Assembly (NCBI RefSeq): GCF_001039355.2
Contig: NW_019775647.1
Location: forward strand, 67,079 to 111,771
From: Lingula anatina
Lineage: Eukaryota; Brachiopoda; Lingulata; Lingulida; Lingulidae
Length of the DNA: 44,693 nucleotides
Direction of reading: 5' to 3'
Under the pieces are notes generated by a model that was not told the DNA's origin, ran no database searches, and was given only the letters and a program-made list of their open reading frames with translations. Position numbers and translations under genes: made by a program. Of this stretch, positions 37,324 through 44,693 are shown in pieces (positions within the stretch are counted from its first letter, which is position 1; every line of letters starts with the position of its first letter).

Positions 37324-39253
37324 GCAAGCAGGCAGGCATGCAGGCAAGAGATAATATATTGATATTCAATTGGTGGTAAACGTTTTATTACAGATGTCGA
37401 CGAATGTGCCAATTCCCCTTGTCCAAACCAACAATGTATCAACACTATAGGCAGTTATCAATGTGTTGATGATATAGACGAGTGTTCTCTGGATATCGAT
37501 AACTGCACAGAAAATTCCACGTGTGCTAACACTGTGGGTAGCTATATATGCACGTGCCTCAACGGTTTTACTGGTGATGGCACAACGTGTGAGGATATAG
37601 ACGAATGTGCACTTAACAATACATCTACATCACAGGACTTAAATGATCGTAGGCGAAGATCTATCGGTGAAACTCACGTCCTCAAAAAATTAGAGCGTCG
37701 TGGACTTGTTAAAAGAAGGAAAAGACAATTTATCCAATTTGGTTCAATGGTACGTCAAAACTGGTGGCCAACAATAAGGACAACTACAGTGGTACGTGTA
37801 ATTACAACCCCACCGCCTACAGCGAAATCAACACAGGCAATAATTGCAGGTACAACAGCGACGTTTCCTCTGAATACCATTACATCAAATAACTGCAATC
37901 AAAATGCTTTATGCACAAACACTGTGGGCAGTTTCACGTGCGCGTGCAAAGACGGATTCACCGGCGACGGCACAGCGTGTGCCGATGTAGACGAATGTGC
38001 CCTAGCCACAGAAATTTGCGCTGAGAATGCCACATGCGCCAACACCGTGGGCAGTTTCACCTGCACCTGCCTAGCTGGTTTCACCGGCGACGGCACAGCG
38101 TGTGCCGATGTAGACGAATGTGCCCTAGCCACAGATGATTGCGCTGAGAATGCCACATGCGCCAACACCGTGGGCAGTTTCACCTGCACCTGCCTAGTTG
38201 GTTTCAGCGGCGACGGCACAAATTGTGATGATATCAGAAGTAAGGCTTTTGAAATAACTTATCTTTTTCTGTAGCTATATTTACACACGTTTTCTTTGCA
38301 GCTGTTGGACACTTGAATATTTGATATTTGAATCTTATTATTCTCATGGAACTTTTCTTTTGTCAGGTGGTAAAATCTGACATTTGTCTTTTTTCTTCCG
38401 TGTTAACACTACTGAAATTCTTATTAACTTCATTTTAGTCACACTGTGTTCATACAATAAAATTAATATCTTGTTTCTTAAATACTTTTTACCTTCATGA
38501 AATTCTGACAAATGAGCACTTGAAATGATCCAAACAATTCTGGATATAAAGTTTTTTGGAAATAGCGTGGTTAAATGTGGCCATGAGATACTTTTCTGTC
38601 TTTTCAACTGTATTGAAGCTACATTGTGTTCATATAATGAAATCATTTTAAGTTTCCAAGTAGTTTTTCACCTTTTTTGCAGCTTGCATTGTTGGACCAC
38701 CAGGAACAGAATTTTGGTTCAGCACAAACGATGGTACAAAATGTTTGAATTATTTTACTCCTAATGGCAACACTGGAATCACCTTTGCCGCCGCCAGTAC
38801 TTTTTGTACACAACAAGCGACGGGGGCCACTCTTGCCATTATACTAAACCAAGACGAGCAAAACAAGGCAGAAAGCCTTATTCCAACCAGGTAAGCAAAT
38901 GCGTTTGAAATTTGTTTTTCTCCATCATTTATAAAGAGTGCTTAGAATGGATTTCGCTTTATATTCTATTTAGTTCTTTTTTTAAATATTGTGTTTTGTG
39001 AAATCATTGCAGCTCATCGTTAATACTGCACTGGATAGGACTTGAGAAGTTCACCACCGGTAGCTGGCAATGGACAGATGGCACGTCTTTAGGATACATA
39101 AACTGGGATGGAAGTGGAGGGGGAACTGATCCAACTAATGCCGCTAAGAGCTGTGGGGCCATTAACACTAAAAATTTTCCTCTTGTTAAGTGGAAAGACC
39201 AAAGCTGCGATGCCAGCGGAAATGTCATTTGTCAAGTAACAGCGCCTTTATAG
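33057..39253 (+). CDS. Gene B: secreted EGF-repeat C-type lectin
   Basis: Five exons (33057-33096, 36893-37093, 37394-38239, 38683-38890, 39013-39253) join with GT-AG borders and consistent phases (1,1,1,2) into 512 codons including TAG. The order is signal peptide (1-18), atypical EGF (about 19-80), a four-cysteine half EGF (81-105), calcium-binding EGF (107-147), an EGF split by a 95-residue loop with two polybasic sites (148-277), two near-identical calcium-binding EGFs (278-359), and a six-cysteine C-type lectin domain (363-511). There is no membrane segment, so the product should be secreted. The lectin domain has WIGL, WQWTDGT and CQV landmarks. It lacks EPN/QPD (TDP instead) and has WKD in place of WND, so classical mannose or galactose binding cannot be assumed. 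No named orthologue recognised. Confidence 0.85.
33097..36892 (+). other. Gene B intron 1
   Basis: The 3.8-kb intron is bounded by GTAAGT and TGTGTTTCAG. It contains the Tc1/mariner element at 33366-35023. The rest (35026-36892) is AT-rich with no recognised feature apart from a G-rich run near 36717-36729. Confidence 0.75.
33366..35023 (-). mobile_element. Full-length Tc1/mariner element, inactive
   Basis: The ends CAGACTTGACATTTAATATG (33366-33385) and its inverse (ending 35023) are about 28-bp inverted repeats flanked by TA on both sides (33364-33365, 35024-35025), the Tc1/mariner target. Inside, on the minus strand, a transposase reading runs from about 34665 to 33720. The N-terminus is MARKRQTLPDRLLC, and a catalytic stretch SPYLNHIDNMW corresponds to SPDLNPIENLW. 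Many stops and frameshifts break it and the Asp of SPD is replaced by Tyr, so the copy is dead. It lies in intron 1 of gene B, opposite in sense. Confidence 0.88.
36893..37093 (+). CDS. Gene B exon 2: atypical EGF-like module
   Basis: The acceptor GTGTTTCAG is followed by SIAQTCDENAEC, then a long loop (NNHLLGNGILCSFLFSSCQS), then GCTCVCRNGFTGDGTTC. The C-terminal half is a normal EGF end, but the loop between cysteines 2 and 5 is much longer than usual and contains extra cysteines. Donor CAG|GTCTGG, phase 1 at both ends. Confidence 0.75.
37121..37151. repeat. (CT)n microsatellite
   Basis: Lies 28 bases inside intron 2 of gene B. Confidence 0.95.
37275..37322. repeat. (GATA)n microsatellite
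   Basis: About 12 GATA units, followed by a short GGCA/GCAG degenerate tract. Located in intron 2 of gene B. Confidence 0.95.
37394..38239 (+). CDS. Gene B exon 3: EGF array with polybasic insert
   Basis: The 846-base exon (phase 1 both ends, donor GTAAGG) encodes residues 81-362. It starts with DVDECANSPCPNQQC ... YQC, a half EGF without its last two cysteines. A full EGF (DIDECSLDIDNC ... GDGTTC) follows. A third EGF has 95 residues between its first and second cysteines (C152 to C248), where neighbours have six. The last two EGFs share a 123-base unit. Complete modules carry the calcium motif D-[IV]-D-E-C and C-x-N-T-V-G-S-[FY]-x-C, the consensus for aspartyl/asparaginyl beta-hydroxylation. 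Confidence 0.88.
37984..38239 (+). repeat. 123-bp tandem EGF coding units
   Basis: Two units start at 37984 and 38107, each encoding 41 residues from DVDEC to GDGT-C. They differ at only a few codons (ATEI versus ATDD, LAGFTG versus LVGFSG). The same unit recurs in copy C, which indicates recent duplication or gene conversion. Confidence 0.9.
38683..38890 (+). CDS. Gene B exon 4: C-type lectin domain, N-terminal part
   Basis: The acceptor is CTTTTTTGCAG; the exon is phase 1 in and phase 2 out. It encodes CIVGPPGTEFWFSTNDGTKC, then FAAASTFCTQQATGATLA (the helix and the gATLA strand of C-type lectins) and the acidic QDEQNKAESL. The first two cysteines match the long-form domain. Confidence 0.9.
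39013..39253 (+). CDS. Gene B exon 5: C-type lectin domain, C-terminal part, and stop
   Basis: The acceptor ATCATTGCAG joins phase 2. The exon encodes HWIGLEKFTTGSWQWTDGTS, then INWDGSGGGTDPTNAAKSCGAI, then KWKDQSCDASGNVICQVTAP and the stop TAG at 39251-39253. WIGL and the last two cysteines fix the fold. At the calcium/sugar site the usual EPN or QPD reads TDP and WND reads WKD. Confidence 0.9.
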
Positions 39254-39570
39254 AATTGGTCTTTTTCAAAGTAATGAGGTTACAAGATCGGTTGACATTC
39301 ACTATCTACTAACTAACATGTGTACACAAATCAATATTCTAAATTTGTAATGCACTTTGATCATATTTTTGACAACAACGTCCATTTAGAAAAAGAGAAT
39401 ACTAAATTGTCGGAAATTTTTTTAATAATTTTTACAGGAAGTGACTATCAACAAATATTGGCTAAAACTGACATTTAGCACACTAATGTAGCCAATTTCA
39501 GGAGTTAACTTTCAAAAACATGTGAAACACAATATTGAATTATATTTGATTTTTTTTTAATCCAACTAAG

Positions 39571-40075
39571 GTCACTCAGTTCGAAAACCAATGTTTCTCC
39601 AATACTTGTGCTGAAAATGCAACTTGCTCGAACACTGTGGACGGTTTCACCTGCACCTGCCTGGCTGGTTTCACCGGCAACGGAACAACGTGTGATGATA
39701 TAGATGAATGTGCCCTAGCCACAGATGATTGCGCTGAGAATGCCACATGCGCCAACACCGTGGGCAGTTTCACCTGCACCTGCCTGGCTGGTTTCACCGG
39801 CGACGGCACAGCGTGTGCCGATGTAGACGAATGTGCCTTAGCCACAGATGATTGCGCTGAGAATGCCACATGCGCCAACACCGTGGGCAGTTTCACCTGC
39901 ACCTGCCTGGCTGGTTTCACCGGCGACGGCACAGCGTGTGCCGATGTAGACGAATGTGCCTTAGCCACAGATGATTGCGCTGAGAATGCCACATGCACCA
40001 ACACCGTGGGCAGTTTCACGTGCACCTGCCACATTGGTTTCAGCGGCGACGGCACAACTTGTGATGATATCAGAA
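39571..40075 (+). CDS. Copy C EGF exon
   Basis: It encodes an N-terminal EGF (CFSNTCAENATCSNTVDGFTC) followed by three calcium-binding EGFs in 123-base units starting near 39703, 39826 and 39949. The donor AGAA|GTAAGA matches gene B exon 3 in phase. The 5' limit is uncertain; coding similarity fades upstream of about 39590. Confidence 0.7.
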
Positions 40076-40893
40076 GTAAGAAAAAAATTTAGGGATGTTT
40101 ACACTCCCTTTCATTGCAGATATTGGAGAAGCAACGCACTGTTGACCTGATTAGTCGATATACGGAATTTGTTTTTCTCTTGGAACACTTTCGCTGGTCA
40201 GATGGTTAAGTGAGACCTTTGTCTTATTTTTTTACCGGGTTCAATCTCCTGAAGATCTTATTACAATGAGTAATTGGTAAGTTGGTAAGTTTGCTTATTG
40301 TATTTCACCTTTTTTGCAGCATGCATTTTGGGACCACCAGGAACAGAATTTTGGTTCAGCACAAACGATGGTACAAAATGTTTGAATTATTTTACTCCTA
40401 ATGGCAACACTGGAATCACCTTTGCCGCCGCCAGTACTTTTTGTACACAACAAGCGACGGGGGCCACTCTTGCCATTATACTAAACCAAGACGAGCAAAA
40501 CAAGGCAGAAAGCCTTATTCCAACCAGGTAAGCGAAATGCGTTTTAAATTTGTTTCTCTCCGCCAGTTATAAAGAGTGCTTAGAATGAATTTTCCCTTCA
40601 TATTCTATTTAGTTCTTTTTTGAAATATTGTGTTTTTGTGACATCATTGCAGCTCATCGTTAATCCTGCACTGGATAGGACTTGAGAAGTTCACCACCGG
40701 TAGCTGGCAATGGACAGATGGCACGTCTTTAGGATACATAAACTGGGATGGAAGTGGAGGGGGAACTGATCCAACCAATGCCGCTAAGAGCTGTGGGGCC
40801 ATAAACACTAAAAACTTTCCTCTTGTTAAGTGGAAAGACCAAAGCTGCGATGCCAGCGGAAATGTCATTTGTCAAGTAACAGCGTCTTTATAG
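39571..40893 (+). CDS. Copy C: tandem partial duplicate of gene B (EGF array plus lectin), 5' incomplete
   Basis: The exons are about 39571-40075 (four EGF modules; the first begins QCFSNTC), 40320-40527 and 40653-40893 (lectin domain). The two lectin exons have the same lengths (208 and 241 bases), phases and splice borders as gene B exons 4 and 5. Differences in the protein are tiny (CILG for CIVG, TASL for TAPL). There is no signal peptide or own first exon between gene B's stop and this copy. The only acceptor-like site (ACTAAG at 39565-39570) would be phase 0, unlike every other exon here. It is either a 5'-truncated duplicate or a source of alternative 3' exons for gene B. An AATAAA lies downstream at 41364-41369. 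Confidence 0.7.
40320..40527 (+). CDS. Copy C lectin exon, N-terminal part
   Basis: Near-identical to 38683-38890: acceptor CTTTTTTGCAG, phase 1, donor GTAAGC. The first codons read TCILGPPG. Confidence 0.85.
40653..40893 (+). CDS. Copy C lectin exon, C-terminal part, and stop
   Basis: Near-identical to 39013-39253, ending QVTASL and TAG at 40891-40893. Similarity continues about 150 bases past the stop in both copies, so the duplicated unit includes the 3' untranslated region. Confidence 0.85.
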
Positions 40894-41090
40894 AATTGGT
40901 CTTTTTAAAAATAATCAGGTTACAAGATCGGTAGACATTCATTATCTATTTACTAACATGTGTACACAAATCAATATTCAAAATTTGTAATACACTTTGA
41001 TCATATCTTTTTGACAACAAAGCCCATCAAGAAAAAATGAATACATTTTCCTTTTTACTAAATTTTCGGAAAAGTTTAAAATAAGAATTA

Positions 41091-41141
41091 AACTGCGATG
41101 CTGTCGGAAATGTCATGTGTGAAGTTAGAACGGCTTTATAG
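41091..41141 (+). pseudogene. Relic lectin 3' end
   Basis: In one frame it reads NCDAVGNVMCEVRTAL then TAG, the counterpart of SCDASGNVICQVTAPL and its stop in gene B. No upstream lectin sequence survives beyond a few eroded codons. It is a third, older copy of the terminal exon. Confidence 0.8.
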
Positions 41142-41957
41142 AATCGAACAAATAATCAGAATTCGAACTTCACTTTCTTTGATAAGTTTCTTCAACAAGT
41201 AATCTCCAGAAAGAAAAACGAGTATTTTTGCTCTTATTTCTACAGTTTGCCTATCATTTATAATTATTTTGACAAATACCGTATAATATTACTGGAGCCT
41301 AACTAAAGACATTAAATGAGGATAATACGAATAATTTGACACAAAAAGGTGCCCCTCTTGAACAATAAAGTTTGTTAGTTTCAAGGTGAAATCTTTGGTT
41401 TCTTAGAATAAGCTGGCTTACGAGTGTTTCGAAAATCTTAAGACATTTTTGAAGTCTTCGACTTTTGCAGGTACAATATTAAGACTACTTGAAAACTGTC
41501 AAAGTTCTATTTAAAAAATACTACAATTTTAATTGTAAAAGCATACAAAAGAATAAGTAAAAGAATAATTCATTGAGGAAAACTGCAAAGCTCTCCAAAA
41601 TATTCTTAAATGCAACAACGGTACGTTTGTTTACAGTCTACAGCAGCCCTTAATACGCAGTGGTGTTTCTACAACTACGTATTCATTTTGGGTCAGGTGT
41701 TATTATTAAATGTTATTATTAAATATTTTATTAGTCCACAATTTTTTTTTATTTTTATGGATGACATCCTACACGCGCACCGACTTTCGTCCGTTCTCCA
41801 AAAAATAAAATGACCCCCCACGAAGTCGGTTGTCGCAAACGTCGTTATTGAATTTGCCGGAAAATAAGCTTTCTGCGCATGCGTACTATCGCCCCGTGGA
41901 AATATGTCCGCTTTGCCGTCAAATTCATCTCTAGGATTACTTTCAAATTACACGACA
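41142..41957. other. Non-coding stretch
   Basis: No exon recognised. AATAAA at 41364-41369 could serve copy C or nothing. Confidence 0.4.
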
Positions 41958-41961
41958 ATAA

Positions 41962-44090
41962 AGGGTACCGGAGAAGATTGGCATTGGTCAGAATTGTGCC
42001 GGAAGTGTGACGTCAAATGGTGTAAGAAGCGAAGCTGAGTGGTCATTTTAACCTGGAGGTGAACGGGAGAGAAGACGTGTAGTCGGAAGAAAAAAACGTT
42101 TTCTAAACAACATGGTTAGATAACTCTCTTTTTTTACGCATTTTGGACAGAGAATACTTGTAGAAATAATAGATGCATGATATGAAAACGTGACACGGAA
42201 CTTGAAGGTGCAAAGTCGTGCTTAATTTGCGGTCAACTTGTTTTGAAATGAATGCTGCATCGACCGCCAGCGCGACAAAGAGCGTAAAGGGAAAATAATT
42301 CCCGGGAGTCTATAAATCGTTGTCATGTGGAAATTTGGCATTAATATAATCTGATATGTCCATATCTAAGTATTTTGGGGTGTTTTATGGTATGGGCTGC
42401 AATTATAACGATGTTATAGAGGTCTTGAAGGACCTTGTTAAAACCAGGAAGTAGTTCGTAATTAACGACTGAACCGTACCGATCTCCGACTGCTGTGCAA
42501 AGCTGTATCTTTTTTTCAATACTTTAACGAATTTTTAGATCTTTATTTGTCCATCTGATATGAAATTCCACACATATGAGCACACTAATACACCTTTTAC
42601 ACTGGGGTAGGCATAAATCAGTGACAAATGCCAAGACAAAGGTGACATTCTGACAGCCTCTTATCTGAGCTAAAAATCACAAGTACGCGACTGGCATTTA
42701 ATGGCATCTTACAGCTAATTACCTGTCAAAATGGTCTTGACTTGCACATTGATTGCTGTGCAGTAGCTCATTTGTTATTAATTGTTCAGTACTTATTATG
42801 CTACTTTTAATTTTATAGTCTCAGGAACTGTTGTGTGCCTCTTTGCCCCAGTGGCCCACTTTCCCAAGATGGGAAGCTGTCCTACCATACATTTCCAGTA
42901 GATGAAAAACTGAAAAAGTAGTGGATAGTGAGCATCAAGCGTGATTTAGGGAAGTTATTTCAGGTATATATTTTTCAGGGGGATGGTGGCGAGGGGCTAT
43001 ACTTAGTGACAGGAAAAAAGATATTCTGTCATTTGTAATGGTTTTGCTCTCATAAGTTACATGGGTTTTGATTATTGTTGATTTAATATATAGTAAATGT
43101 TATATTTATATTAAACAATTACTACATTTTTTGTGTAAAAAATGATGAAATTGTTTAAACACTGTCATAATTAGAGTTAAGTTTTTCGGATTTTATATTC
43201 CAATCAAATTTTCTCATGTATCCTTAAAAGAAGGTTTTTAGTTACATAAATGCATTCACATATGAAGTATTATAAAGCACCATTTGGTAAAACGATTCTC
43301 ACAGGTAGATAAGATGTAACATTACCAATTTCTATAGGCTAATGATTGCCAGCCTGAAGAAAATTGATTGCCAGTCTCTTTTGTCAGTGATTTTTAACTC
43401 AGATAAGAGGCTGTCAGAATGTCACCTTTGTCTTGGCATTTGTCACTGATTAGCGCCTCCCACGGTGTAAAAGGTGTGTTAGTGTGATCATATGTGTGGA
43501 ATTTCATGTCAGATGGACATATAGAGATCTAAAAATTCGTCAAAATATTGAAAAAAGATACAGCTTTGCACAGCAGTCGGAGATCAGTACGATTCAGTTG
43601 TTAGTTACGAACTACTTCCTGGTTTTCATAAGGTCCTTCAAGACCTCTAAAACATCGTAATAATTGCAGCCCATACCATAAAACACCCCAAAATACTTAG
43701 ATATGGACATATCAGATTATATTAATGCCATATTTCCACATGACAACGATTTATAGACTCCCGGGAATTATTTTCCCTTTACGCTCTTTGTCGCGCTGGC
43801 GGTCGATGCAGCATTTATTTCAAACCAAGTTGACCGCAAATTAAGCACGATTTTGCACCTTCAAGTTCCGTGTCACGTTTTCATATCATGCATCTATTAT
43901 TTCTACAAGTATTCTCTGCCCAAAATGCGTAAAAAAGAGAGTTATCTAACCATGTTGTTTAGAAAACTTCTTTTTCCTCCGACTACACGTCTTCTCTCCC
44001 GTTCACCTCCAGGTTAAAATGACCACTCAGCTTCGCTTCTAACACCACTACACGTCACTTCCGGGCACAATCAGTCTTCTCCGGTTCCCT
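41962..44090 (+). mobile_element. Kolobok-like DNA transposon with long inverted repeats
   Basis: Inverted repeats at 41962-42680 and 43387-44090 (about 700 bases each, with small indels) enclose about 700 bases of unique sequence. The ends read AGGG...CCCT and are flanked by ATAA (41958-41961) and TTAA (44091-44094), consistent with a TTAA target duplication carrying one mutation. The centre encodes part of a THAP zinc finger. TTAA duplications plus THAP-containing transposases are known for the Kolobok superfamily; P-element-like families also have THAP but 8-bp duplications. The rest of a transposase is missing, so this copy is non-autonomous. Confidence 0.75.
42819..42963 (+). pseudogene. 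THAP-domain exon with in-frame stop
   Basis: Between an acceptor-like TTTTATAG and the donor CAG|GTATAT the frame gives RNCCVPLCPSG, LSYHTFP, DEKLKK, stop (TAG 42919-42921), then WIVSIKRDLGKLF. C-x4-C, the HTFP motif and the conserved Trp match the first half of a C2CH THAP DNA-binding domain. The TAG replaces a residue directly before the Trp. The exon with the later Cys/His ligands was not found. Confidence 0.8.
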
Positions 44091-44094
44091 TTAA

Positions 44095-44338
44095 TAGTCA
44101 AAAAGAGAAAGGGTGTCGTCGTTTTCGATTGGTATGCCATTGATATTGGGCATGGAGATATCACCTTTTTTCAATTAAACGAAAGGCTGGCGGCGGTTAT
44201 CTGTCCAAAGCAGCACATTGTAGCGCATTTTTGGAGAGAGTAAAATTCACCTGCCGGACCAGGGCCCGAAGCCGGGTCCTCTCGCTTACCGGGCCGGGCC
44301 GGGCCGTTCTCACCCTGCTCTGGCACTACACTAATGAT
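44095..44338. other. Flank of the Kolobok-like element
   Basis: Nothing recognised. A GC-rich tract with repeated CCGGG units lies at about 44255-44306. Confidence 0.4.
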
Positions 44339-44488
44339 GATGATTGCGCTGAGAATGCTACATGCGCCAACACCGTGGGCAGTTTCACCTGCACCTGCCT
44401 AGCTGGTTTCACTCTCCCTCTTCTTAGGTGGAAAGAACAAAAATGCGACGCCAGCGGAAATGTCATTTGTCAAGTAACAGCGCCTTAA
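44339..44488 (+). pseudogene. EGF-lectin fusion fragment
   Basis: One open frame without an intron joins the first part of an EGF (DDCAENATCANTVGSFTCTC, LAGFT) directly to the last 23 residues of a lectin domain (LPLLRWKEQKCDASGNVICQ, VTAP) and a TAA stop. The lectin part equals FPLVKWKDQSC onward in gene B. The join looks like an internal deletion from inside an EGF exon into the terminal lectin exon. Post-stop sequence is also related. No start, signal peptide or splice site was seen. Confidence 0.75.
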
Positions 44489-44693
44489 TAGAAGTGACTT
44501 TACTCTGGATGTTTGGTTACATGATGGGTAGCCATCAAAAATGCTTAAATTAAATATATATAACTTAAAATGGTACAATCAAAGTTAAGTTCATCATAAG
44601 GTAGGTCAAAGGTCAATTTCAAGGTCACAGTAAATTGCCAGTATATGACTTCCTATTCAACTTTAATGGTAACTATGGACCTATCTCTGCCAG
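44489..44693. other. Downstream sequence with AGGTCA direct repeat
   Basis: AGGTCA A AGGTCA at 44603-44615 is a perfect DR1 nuclear-receptor-type repeat, with a further AAGGTCA shortly after. No gene is seen, so function is unknown. Confidence 0.4.

Noticed and set aside
37899-38219. Long antisense frame over the EGF array
   Set aside because: It is a shadow of the 123-base coding repeat; the same happens at 39576-40055.

Overview
The window is a low-gene-density, AT-rich stretch of a metazoan nuclear genome, most likely a marine invertebrate; a lophotrochozoan such as a mollusc fits but is not proven. The evidence is long GT-AG introns, extracellular domain-shuffled proteins (cadherin, fibronectin III, EGF, C-type lectin) built from phase-1 exons, dense (CT)n, (GT)n and (AT)n tracts, and many decayed Tc1, hAT-like, Kolobok-like and LINE copies. 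Single N characters at 6968, 15205, 24124 and 32697 mark assembly joins. Two of these are flanked by the same sequence on both sides, so they look like contig ends that overlap but were not merged.

Layout. 1-17.6 kb: essentially gene-free, with a degenerate tRNA-Ala-like copy at 344-416 and simple repeats. 17.6-24.1 kb: gene A on the plus strand. It has a signal-peptide exon, a two-cadherin-repeat exon, an FN3 exon and an EGF-like exon that is cut off by the gap at 24124. Its 4.5-kb first intron holds an intact antisense tRNA-Trp(CCA). 24.1-31.3 kb: a transposon graveyard. It contains a Tc1-like remnant, a foldback hairpin, a LINE reverse transcriptase on the minus strand split by a 2.35-kb insert, and a second Tc1-like remnant. 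The insert has 12-bp terminal inverted repeats and an 8-bp target duplication, and it carries a hammerhead-ribozyme-like motif, a family of hairpins and a decayed ORF. 32.4-32.6 kb: a small MITE.

33.0-39.25 kb: gene B on the plus strand. It is complete over five exons and predicts 511 residues: signal peptide, EGF-like repeats, an EGF interrupted by a long insert with two polybasic cleavage sites, near-identical calcium-binding EGFs, and a terminal C-type lectin domain. A full-length but dead Tc1/mariner element sits in its first intron. 39.57-40.89 kb: copy C, a tandem partial duplicate (EGF array plus lectin domain) lacking signal peptide and 5' exons. It may be a separate partial gene, or its lectin exons may serve as an alternative 3' end of gene B. 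Further relics follow: a lectin 3' end at 41091-41141 and an EGF-lectin fusion fragment at 44339-44488. Between them lies a 2.13-kb Kolobok-like transposon with ~700-bp inverted repeats and a THAP-domain exon broken by a stop codon.

Gene A and gene B/C are all predicted to be secreted adhesion or recognition proteins. The local amplification and decay of the EGF-lectin unit suggests a fast-evolving family.
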